Assembly (NCBI GenBank): GCA_964570865.1
Contig: CAZMZM010000044.1
Span: 1-21,480 of the forward strand
DNA: 21,480 nt
Source of the DNA: WGAL01 sp964570865
GTDB taxonomy: Bacteria; Bacteroidota; Ignavibacteria; Ignavibacteriales; Melioribacteraceae
Direction: 5' to 3'
Positions 7,633-14,473 of this stretch are shown here, piece after piece. Position numbers and translations under genes: made by a program. Each line of letters begins with the position of its first letter. Positions within the stretch are counted from its first letter, which is position 1. The notes beneath the pieces were generated by a model, which searched no databases, was not told where the DNA came from, and worked only from the letters and a program-made list of their open reading frames with translations.

Positions 7633-9087
7633 TTAACTATTTGTTTTACCCTTAGTTCCAATAGGGAAAAAGAGCCTGACAATTATTGCAATTATATTTG
7701 CAAATATTACTCCGAATAGAATATACCACGTCCAGGCAATGTTTGTAAAAGTAACAACAAATATCATAAATAGCAGTGTTAACCCAAAAACAATCAGTGC
7801 ACTATCCTCATTAATTTTACTCTGCCATAATCCGAGCAGAAATACTCCGAGCAACGCCCCGTATGTAAAAGATGCAATTCCCAAAGCGAGTTCAATCACC
7901 GAACTTGATGAAAACGAGAAAAACAAAGCAGAGCCGACAAGCAAAACCGCCCAAAGAGTTGAAAAAACTCTTGAGAGAAAAATCTCTCGTTTACCACTCA
8001 TTTGATTAATGTTTGGGAAAAACAAATCGTAAACAGATGACGATGCCATGGAATTTATCGAACCGGCAATAGTGGAAATCGCCGCGGCAAATACTCCGGC
8101 AATTATCAAACCGGAAAAACCATTGGGAATTTTATTTATGATAAACCTGACAAAGATTTCGTCAGGCTTTACATTCGGATTTCCGTAATATGCGTAAAGC
8201 CCCAATCCGATTGCTAAAAATAATGCCATCTGCAAAAACACGATTATTCCGCTTGCAATAACAGCTTTTTTTGCATCGTGCAATTTATTAATTGAAAGAA
8301 GCCGTTGAATAATAAGCTGATCCGTGCCGTGTGAAGCCATTGAAAGAAAAGCGCCTCCAATAAGTCCGCTGAAAAGTGTGTATGGTTTCGAGAAAAAATC
8401 ACCGATGCTTCCAGAAAAGCCAAAATCAACTAACCTTAATTTTCCTTCATTATTAGCGACAGAAAGGATTGTTTCCAATCCGCCCGAAGGAGCAAGAAGA
8501 TGAATAATATAATATCCTGCAAAAATAGCACCTCCGACGTAAATAAACATTTGCCAAACATCAACCCAAATTACGCTCCGCATTCCTCCCAGCAAAGAAT
8601 AAATCAGAGCTATTGCCGCAATAATAACTATTGCATAAAAGTAATTTATGTTGAGCAAAAACTTCAGTGGAATTGCAGTCGCAAAAAGTCGTACTCCGTC
8701 AGCAGCAGTACGAGTAAATAGGAATGAAACCGACGCAGCTTTCCTCAATCTTTTTCCGAAACGATTTTCCAAAAATTGATATGATGTTGACAGCTTGCCA
8801 TTGATAAACGCAGGCAGAAAGAAAAATGCGACGATAATTCGCCCGAGAATATATCCAGCAACGACTTGCAGAAAAGTTAAGTTAGCTAAATATGAAAGAC
8901 CGGGGACAGAAATAAAAGTGAGCGTACTTGTTTCAGCGGCTACAATCGAAAATGCAACAGCCCACCACGGAATATTACGCGCACCGAGAAAATAATCCTC
9001 AGCATTTTTAATTTTTCGCTTGGTAAAATATCCGATTAGTGGAAGTGAAAGAAGATAAATAAGAATAACAATATAATTCAGTCCCAA
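7633..9087 (-). CDS. Sodium:solute symporter (SSS family)
   Basis: This 484-residue, highly hydrophobic protein has about 13 membrane helices over its whole length. Family hallmarks include the N-terminal helix, DYFLGARNIPWW (31-42) and AETSTLTF (51-58), the helix with the broken region that lines the Na+ and substrate sites. SSS proteins import sugars, amino acids, organic acids or vitamins with Na+; the substrate here is not recognisable. The start codon is TTG at 9087: no Met occurs between position 2 and about 168, and the first helix begins right after this codon, so a non-ATG start is required. The nearest Shine-Dalgarno-like sequence is a weak AGGT. The gene lies 15 nt after the STAS gene, in the same reading frame, with only the TAA separating them. 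Confidence 0.9.
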   Translation of the reverse strand: MGLNYIVILIYLLSLPLIGYFTKRKIKNAEDYFLGARNIPWWAVAFSIVAAETSTLTFISVPGLSYLANLTFLQVVAGYILGRIIVAFFFLPAFINGKLSTSYQFLENRFGKRLRKAASVSFLFTRTAADGVRLFATAIPLKFLLNINYFYAIVIIAAIALIYSLLGGMRSVIWVDVWQMFIYVGGAIFAGYYIIHLLAPSGGLETILSVANNEGKLRLVDFGFSGSIGDFFSKPYTLFSGLIGGAFLSMASHGTDQLIIQRLLSINKLHDAKKAVIASGIIVFLQMALFLAIGLGLYAYYGNPNVKPDEIFVRFIINKIPNGFSGLIIAGVFAAAISTIAGSINSMASSSVYDLFFPNINQMSGKREIFLSRVFSTLWAVLLVGSALFFSFSSSSVIELALGIASFTYGALLGVFLLGLWQSKINEDSALIVFGLTLLFMIFVVTFTNIAWTWYILFGVIFANIIAIIVRLFFPIGTKGKTNS

Positions 9088-9102
9088 ACCTAAAATACCC
9101 GA

Positions 9103-9462
9103 TTAATCAGAGTGGAGTAACTTTTTTGCAGCATCAACCGAATCGGTAAGAGTAAGAACTCTGTTTAGCTGAGATATTTCAATCAGCGTTAGAACGCTTT
9201 TCTGAGGCGCAGCAAGAATTACCTTTCCGCCTGAAGAATGGAGTATCCGGAAAGCCAATAAAATAGCGCTTAGTCCCGAACTGTCACAGTACTCAACTTC
9301 AGATAAATCAAAGATAAGTTTATTAACATTTTCAGTATTAAGCAATATTGTAAGTTCACCTTTAACTAATCCGGCAATTTCAGCATCAAAACGAGCTTCT
9401 GTTATTTTAAAAATAACAATGTCGTCTTCTCGTTTGATTTCGTAATTAAAATATTCTTCCAT
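9103..9462 (-). CDS. STAS-domain protein (anti-sigma-factor antagonist type)
   Basis: The 119-residue single-domain protein matches the SpoIIAA/RsbV pattern: an N-terminal beta strand (DDIVIFKITEARFDAE), a central strand (KLIFDLSEVEYCDSSGLS, 48-65) and C-terminal helices. The DSSG at 60-63 carries the Ser that partner kinases phosphorylate. In the family the unphosphorylated form binds an RsbW-type kinase and releases a sigma factor or other target. No RsbW-like kinase or PP2C phosphatase is in the window, so its partners are elsewhere. It is the penultimate gene of its unit, 15 nt before the symporter. STAS domains also regulate transporters (SulP), but a link to an SSS carrier is only conjecture. 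Confidence 0.88.
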   Translation of the reverse strand: MEEYFNYEIKREDDIVIFKITEARFDAEIAGLVKGELTILLNTENVNKLIFDLSEVEYCDSSGLSAILLAFRILHSSGGKVILAAPQKSVLTLIEISQLNRVLTLTDSVDAAKKLLHSD

Positions 9463-9477
9463 TGAGTTCTCTAATTT

Positions 9478-10017
9478 TTAAAACATCTGTATTGAATTTA
9501 ATAAATTCCTGAAAGAATTTTCATAATTTGTTTCGTTGAAATTCAATAATAAATTATAAATATCCTCTCTTCCGTTTTTGGGAAATAATGCCATCTTAAA
9601 TTTTGAATTAACATTAAGAGCAATTGCGGAATAAAATATCGAATCATTCTTTTCCAGATCGACAAACAAATCAAATTCATTCTTTTCAACTGTTGAAATC
9701 AATCTGTCATTAGGAAGATAAAGGCTTGTAACCGAATCAACTCCGAATGTAATGAAAGAATAATCAAAATTATTTGCGAGCAAATTCCTTTTATGTTCGG
9801 GTAAAAGCAAAGTAACGTTCTTTTTATGAATCTTGAAAAATCTTGCAACATCAAGTCCCAACGGGAAAATCACGTTGCTTTCGGGCAATAAAATCAGTAC
9901 GTCCACGGATTCGGTAAAGAAAGATGAGAGTAAATTCTGCGAATAGTTTCTTTTCTTGATGTCTCTGTTCAACAACTTTTCACCGATATTATATTTTATT
10001 CTTTCAATTAACTTCAC
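9478..10017 (-). CDS. Uncharacterised 179-residue protein, resembling Bacteroidota DUF6913-type proteins
   Basis: I do not recognise a function. The start is GTG, overlapping the ligA stop as GTGA, so translation is probably coupled to ligA. The sequence has a basic N-terminal segment (1-25), hydrophobic strands at about 37-45 (VDVLILLPE) and 66-73 (KNVTLLLPE), then FDLFVDLEKNDSIFYSAIAL (115-134) followed by SKFKMALFPKNGREDIYNLL (138-157). This alternating strand and helix order and the FDLFVDL...SKFKMAL pattern recall short conserved proteins of Bacteroidota grouped as DUF6913, and faintly the N-terminal half of GT9 heptosyltransferases. I see no signal peptide, membrane helix or catalytic motif. 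The family assignment is from memory of the pattern and is uncertain. Confidence 0.7.
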   Translation of the reverse strand: MKLIERIKYNIGEKLLNRDIKKRNYSQNLLSSFFTESVDVLILLPESNVIFPLGLDVARFFKIHKKNVTLLLPEHKRNLLANNFDYSFITFGVDSVTSLYLPNDRLISTVEKNEFDLFVDLEKNDSIFYSAIALNVNSKFKMALFPKNGREDIYNLLLNFNETNYENSFRNLLNSIQMF

Positions 10018-12035
10018 TCGGAAATCATCCTCATTAAATCTTCTTGCGATATAATAGTAACATCCAATTTCTTCCCTTTCTCAAGTTTGGAACCGGGACT
10101 TTCTCCTGCGAGTATGTAATCGGTTTTTTTACTTACCGTACCTGTTACCTTTCCGCCATTATTCTCAATAATCTCTTTCGCTTCGTTCCTCGATAAACTC
10201 GGAAGTGTACCTGTTAAGACAAAAGTTTTACCGAGTAGTTTATCTCCATCTCCGACATTTACTTCATCAATATAAAAATTCAATCCGTAACTTTTCAATC
10301 TGTTGATTATTGCTATGTTTTGTTCGAGGGAAAAGAATCTTTTTAAGCTATCTTTTATACCGGGACCGATATCCGGAACGCTTAATATTTCCTCCTCCGA
10401 AGCTGATATTAATCTCTCTATATTGCCAAATGCGCGAGCTAGTTTTTTGGCAACTCCGGCACCGACAAATCTGATTCCCAAAGCAAACAAAACTTTTTCA
10501 AACGGTTTTGATTTACTTTTTTCAATTGCGGAAAAGAGATTATCGACACTTTTTGAACCGAATCTTTCAAGTGTAATTAAATCTTCCCTTTTATTATGCA
10601 GTTCATAAATATCAGCGTAATCGGATAAAAAGTTTTTATCAACCAATAAATCAATTGCCGCTTCTCCAAGCCCTTCAATATCCATGGCTTGCCTTGAACT
10701 GAAATGAGTAATAATTCCCTTTATTCTCGCCGGACAGGATGAGTTTTCGCAGTAAATCCCAACTTCGTCATCAGGATTAAAAAGAGGTTCGCCACAAACA
10801 GGGCATCTTTCCGGAGGAAGCGTTTCACTACTATCTTCGTTCCGTTTTTCGATTACGACTTTAACCACCTTCGGGATAACATCGCCACCTTTTTCAATTA
10901 TTACCGAATCACCTTTGCGAATGTCTTTCCTTTTGATTTCATCGTAATTGTGAAGAGTTGCACGCCTGATTGTTGACCCCATTAAAAATACCGGTTCAAG
11001 CTCTGCTACAGGCGTTACAACACCGGTTCTGCCAACCTGCCACGTAATGTCTTCAATAATTGTTTCGACTTGTACAGCCTTAAATTTATAAGCTACAGCC
11101 CATCTCGGAGATTTAGCAACATTCCCTAAAATTTTCTGTTGCTTAATCGAATCGACTTTTATCACAACTCCGTCAATTTCATAAGGAAGTTCATTCCGTT
11201 TTTCTTCCCAATATTTACAATACTCCAACACTTCGGATATATTTTTGTTAACTCTGTAAGTGGGATTTACCTTAAAACCAAGCCGCTCTAAAATCTGAAG
11301 ATTCATGCTTTGGCTTTCAAAACTTTCCTTTTCCGATAATAAGTAATACACAAATAAATCAAGTTTCCTTTCGGAAACAATTCTCGGATCTTGCAATTTA
11401 AGAGTACCGGAAGCGGAGTTACGCGGATTGGCAAAAAGTTTTTCTCCGTTTTGCTCACGCTGCTTGTTGATAGTGTTAAAATCTTTTTTATTGATAAATA
11501 CTTCACCACGAACATAAAACTCCGTTAAATCAAAATCTTTAATAACGGAAATATCTACAGTTAATGGCAAAGAACGGATTGTCTTGGCGTTATTCGTAAT
11601 ATCTTCTCCCACTACACCGTCTCCGCGAGTCGAAGCTTCCACAAACAAACCGTCTCTGTATAAAACTTCGATAGAAAGTCCGTCGATTTTCAATTCGGTA
11701 ACATATTCCACAGTTTCATTTTCAGGCAAAGCCGCCCTTACGCGTTTGTCGAATTCGTAAAGTTCATTGGAGTTGTAAGTGTTACTTAAACTCAACATCG
11801 GAATCTTATGCTTGATAGGTGGTAACTCTTTTGATAAATCCGATCCGACTCTTTGCGTCGGGGAATAAGGGGAAAAGAATTCAGGATGCGTCTTCTCCAA
11901 CTCCTCAAGTTCTTTAAGTAATTGGTCGAATTCATAATCGGAAATTTCAGGCTCGGCTTTTACGTAATAAAAGTAATTATGTTTGTTGATTTCTTTACGT
12001 AAAAAATCAATTCTCTCTTTTATTTTCTCGCTCAT
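10014..12035 (-). CDS. ligA: NAD-dependent DNA ligase LigA
   Basis: The 673-residue protein has the complete LigA domain order. The Ia domain takes NAD (about 1-70; YFYY and ISDYEFDQLL). The adenylation domain has the KxDG nucleophile Lys116 (ELKIDGLS). The OB fold includes WQVGRTGVVTPVAELEPV (332-349). A four-Cys zinc site follows (Cys411, Cys414, Cys429, Cys434), then four helix-hairpin-helix repeats (about 445-580, ending VPDIGPGI) and a C-terminal BRCT domain (598-673). It seals nicks in replication and repair with NAD+ as cofactor. Length matches the family. It is preceded by the rodZ-like gene (37-nt gap) and overlaps the next gene by 4 nt. Confidence 0.98.
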   Translation of the reverse strand: MSEKIKERIDFLRKEINKHNYFYYVKAEPEISDYEFDQLLKELEELEKTHPEFFSPYSPTQRVGSDLSKELPPIKHKIPMLSLSNTYNSNELYEFDKRVRAALPENETVEYVTELKIDGLSIEVLYRDGLFVEASTRGDGVVGEDITNNAKTIRSLPLTVDISVIKDFDLTEFYVRGEVFINKKDFNTINKQREQNGEKLFANPRNSASGTLKLQDPRIVSERKLDLFVYYLLSEKESFESQSMNLQILERLGFKVNPTYRVNKNISEVLEYCKYWEEKRNELPYEIDGVVIKVDSIKQQKILGNVAKSPRWAVAYKFKAVQVETIIEDITWQVGRTGVVTPVAELEPVFLMGSTIRRATLHNYDEIKRKDIRKGDSVIIEKGGDVIPKVVKVVIEKRNEDSSETLPPERCPVCGEPLFNPDDEVGIYCENSSCPARIKGIITHFSSRQAMDIEGLGEAAIDLLVDKNFLSDYADIYELHNKREDLITLERFGSKSVDNLFSAIEKSKSKPFEKVLFALGIRFVGAGVAKKLARAFGNIERLISASEEEILSVPDIGPGIKDSLKRFFSLEQNIAIINRLKSYGLNFYIDEVNVGDGDKLLGKTFVLTGTLPSLSRNEAKEIIENNGGKVTGTVSKKTDYILAGESPGSKLEKGKKLDVTIISQEDLMRMISE

Positions 12036-12072
12036 AAAAAACTGCCCGAATCTTAATTAATACAAAATTAAA

Positions 12073-12864
12073 TTACTTAACCAATCCGCTTCTTGTTAAA
12101 ACCAAATTTCGTACTTGACCTTTTTTACCCGAAATATCAATAGGTTTATTATTGAGTTGAATTTCGACTCCTGCAATGTTACCGACAATAAGTTTCAGAG
12201 TATCCTGAACCGTTATTACACGGCTTACTGCAGGCACCAGAGTAAATTCTTCTGTTTTGGATTGATCGATCTGTGCTCTAATCCAAACAGTATCAAGTCC
12301 TGAAAGTTCAACTTCAAAAGGTTTGGCTTTTACTTTTTTCGAAATCTGTTCTTGTACTACTTCAGTTGAAGGCTCTTCAACAGCGGCAGGCGTATATTTT
12401 TGTTCGACCACAATTTTTTCATCTCCGCCGGAAGCAAAAATAAAATAAAGAATAACAATCAGTAAAACTCCGCCGATTCCTAATAATATTAAATTATTTT
12501 TCTTTACCTCTTCAGTTTTATTTTCCCGTTCAATTGTAGGATCAGAAAACTCTTTAGCCTCTTTATTTTCAGCAGGTTCTTCGGTTTCATCCGGTAAAGC
12601 ACCGGTTTCAAAGTCGATCCCCGATTTAGCCAAATCATATTTTTTTAACATTTCATTAGGGTCTAAATCAACTTCTCCGGAGTACTCTTTAATAAAAGCG
12701 CGAATATAAACTTCGGGCATAATTGAAAAATTACCATCCTCCAATGCTTCTAAGAACTTTTTATCAATCCTCGTATGAGAATGAATTTCATCAATAGTTA
12801 AATCTTTAGCTTCTCTTGCCGATTTAAGTTCTAAAGCAAATTTCTTCAAAATTTCGTTTGCCAT
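12073..12864 (-). CDS. rodZ: RodZ-like cell-shape protein (HTH_25 plus membrane helix plus DUF4115)
   Basis: The 263-residue protein has a cytoplasmic N-terminal HTH of the RodZ type (about 1-75; LKSAREAKDLTIDEI then IDKKFLEALEDGNFSIMP). An acidic linker follows (about 85-122), then a single membrane helix (125-144) and a periplasmic C-terminal domain (about 180-263, FEVELSGLDTVWIRAQIDQ) matching DUF4115. RodZ binds MreB filaments at the inner membrane and helps set rod shape. No mreB is visible here. Many Bacteroidota proteins of this layout are annotated only as helix-turn-helix domain protein, and a role in this organism is inferred from E. coli RodZ. It lies 12 nt after rsmB. Confidence 0.85.
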   Translation of the reverse strand: MANEILKKFALELKSAREAKDLTIDEIHSHTRIDKKFLEALEDGNFSIMPEVYIRAFIKEYSGEVDLDPNEMLKKYDLAKSGIDFETGALPDETEEPAENKEAKEFSDPTIERENKTEEVKKNNLILLGIGGVLLIVILYFIFASGGDEKIVVEQKYTPAAVEEPSTEVVQEQISKKVKAKPFEVELSGLDTVWIRAQIDQSKTEEFTLVPAVSRVITVQDTLKLIVGNIAGVEIQLNNKPIDISGKKGQVRNLVLTRSGLVK

Positions 12865-12876
12865 TTCAATATTCCG

Positions 12877-14247
12877 TTATTTTTTTCTTCTTAACTTGGC
12901 GGCAAATGAGCCGTCCATTTGATGAATATGCGGAAATGTTTCAATACATCCGGTTTTCCCTACAAGCTCGGAGGGGAATTTCGTTTTGGCGTCAACAAGT
13001 TCAAAATCAAGATTCTCGTCCAAAAATGTTTGGATAATATCAAAATTCTCATCCGGTTCAATAGTGCAAGTGCTGTAAACTATGAATCCGCCCGGATTTA
13101 CCAAAGTCGAGGCTTTTCGCAACAAATCAATCTGCAACGGATTTAGTTTACGAATATCCATTATTTCACGCTTCCATTTTATGTCGGGTTTCTTTTTCAG
13201 AGTACCCAAACCTGAGCAGGGGGCATCAATTAATACTCTGTCAAATCCTTCGTTATCTTCATATTTTAACGCATCGATTGCAGTGGTTTTAACGTTGGTT
13301 ACACCAAGTCTCAGTAAATTTTTTCTAAGTACTTCAAGTCTGCTTTCATACTTATCGAGAGCAATAATTTCTCCTTTATTATTCATCAAATCTGCCAGCA
13401 AAGCGGTTTTACCGCCCGGAGCAGCGCACATATCAAGTACTCGGCTGTTTTCATCCGGTGCAAGCAGATAACATGGAAGTCCGGTACTTTCATCCTGAAT
13501 AGTAAAATATCCTTCTTTGAACTTTTCCCAATTTGCAATATTAGTTAAGGTTTTCAATCTAATATATCCGGGCAAATATTTTGTCTCGGAAAACTCCAAT
13601 TCCTCCTCAATTAACAGTTGTTTCAGCTCGTACGGATTACTTTTAATATTATTTACTCTTATGGTTAAACTTGGTCTTTCGTTATTTGCAATAACCATTT
13701 TTTCGGTAAATTCTTTTCCGTATCTTCTAATCCAGCGTTTAACCATCCAAACAGGATGAGAGTAATAATTACTCAGATAATAAACCGGATCATCTCCCGG
13801 CTTAGCGTAATTTATGTTATCCTTACTTCTGATAATATTCCGAAGAACTGCATTTGTAAGATTTGCCGCTTTCTGTCCCTGCATCTTCTTGATATATTCA
13901 ACTGCATCGTTAACAATTGCATATTCAGGTACTTTGTCCAAAAAAAGAATTTGATAAACCGCGACACGAAGAGCATTTTTTATATCGGAAATACTTTTGG
14001 CATACTGCCCTTTATAGAAGCCGGTTAAAACCCAATCTAACCTAATCATCCAGCGAATTACACCGTGAACCAGTTCGTAAAGTAAAGCTTTATCCTGCGA
14101 GGATAACTCTGAGCGTTTAAGCTCGTTATCTATTAACTTATCCAAGTAAGCATCGGTTTTATCAATCCTATTCAAAATTTTTACGGCTAAACCTCTCGGC
14201 CCGAAAAATATGCTGTTATTTTCAATATTTATGGTTTTATCTTCCAT
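12877..14247 (-). CDS. rsmB: 16S rRNA (cytosine-C5)-methyltransferase RsmB
   Basis: 456 residues, with an N-terminal NusB-like RNA-binding domain (about 15-145) and a C-terminal Rossmann methyltransferase. Visible motifs are the SAM-binding LDMCAAPGGKTALLADL (271-287), the motif IV Cys344 in DAPCSGLGTL, and the catalytic Cys394 in YSTCTIEPDEN. In E. coli the enzyme makes m5C967 in 16S rRNA. The frame is open further upstream to a TTG at 14328, but I chose the ATG at 14247. The 27 extra residues are rich in Phe and Ile, unlike the family, while the sequence after this ATG runs promptly into the NusB domain. This gene heads the second minus-strand unit. Confidence 0.93.
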   Translation of the reverse strand: MEDKTINIENNSIFFGPRGLAVKILNRIDKTDAYLDKLIDNELKRSELSSQDKALLYELVHGVIRWMIRLDWVLTGFYKGQYAKSISDIKNALRVAVYQILFLDKVPEYAIVNDAVEYIKKMQGQKAANLTNAVLRNIIRSKDNINYAKPGDDPVYYLSNYYSHPVWMVKRWIRRYGKEFTEKMVIANNERPSLTIRVNNIKSNPYELKQLLIEEELEFSETKYLPGYIRLKTLTNIANWEKFKEGYFTIQDESTGLPCYLLAPDENSRVLDMCAAPGGKTALLADLMNNKGEIIALDKYESRLEVLRKNLLRLGVTNVKTTAIDALKYEDNEGFDRVLIDAPCSGLGTLKKKPDIKWKREIMDIRKLNPLQIDLLRKASTLVNPGGFIVYSTCTIEPDENFDIIQTFLDENLDFELVDAKTKFPSELVGKTGCIETFPHIHQMDGSFAAKLRRKK

Positions 14248-14322
14248 TGTAATCCAAATTTTAGAAATAAAAAATACAAAATTTTGTTCTCTGAAAATTA
14301 AAAAAGTTGTAAGTGAATTTAC

Positions 14323-14333
14323 TGTCAAATCTA
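14323..14333 (-). promoter_or_regulatory. Possible promoter of the rsmB-led unit
   Basis: On the minus strand TAGATTTG (14326-14333) fits the Bacteroidota -7 consensus TAnnTTTG exactly, and the overlapping TTGACA (14323-14328) matches a sigma-70 -35 box. The TTTG expected about 20 nt upstream for the first model is missing, and no good -10 lies 17 nt beyond the TTGACA. A start near 14320 would leave a leader of about 70 nt before rsmB. The surrounding sequence is so AT-rich that chance matches are likely. Confidence 0.25.
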
Positions 14334-14401
14334 TTGTAGTAAATGAAAACGAAGATGTGGAATTTTGATGTAATTATTGCGGTAAAAATTGCTGAGAAGA
14401 A

Positions 14402-14473
14402 AGCGTTTAAGGAAAATAGTTTAATAACTTGATGCTACAATACAAAAATAAAAACTATATTCCGGTAAACGCT
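14402..14473 (-). terminator. Long imperfect hairpin after the histidine kinase gene (possible terminator)
   Basis: The arms 14402-14422 and 14452-14473 are inverted repeats. AGCGTTTA (14402-14409) pairs fully with TAAACGCT (14466-14473), and GGAAAATAGTTT (14411-14422) pairs with AAACTATATTCC (14452-14463) with one mismatch. A small asymmetric bulge lies between the two blocks, and the AT-rich loop is 29 nt. It begins directly after the kinase stop codon, where a terminator would sit. The tail beyond it on the minus strand (TTTCTTCTC) is only moderately U-rich and the loop is long, so an RNA 3' stabiliser, processing site or remnant of a miniature mobile element are alternatives. The inverted repeat itself is certain; its function is inferred. 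Confidence 0.5.

Noticed and set aside
14248..14328. N-terminal extension of RsmB from a TTG at 14328.
   Set aside because: The extra residues do not look like the family and the ATG at 14247 gives a normal protein.
14343..14432. Small plus-strand ORF of 29 codons starting at ATG 14343, overlapping the hairpin.
   Set aside because: It has no ribosome binding site, its end is dictated by the inverted repeat sequence, and it resembles nothing I recognise. Probably chance.
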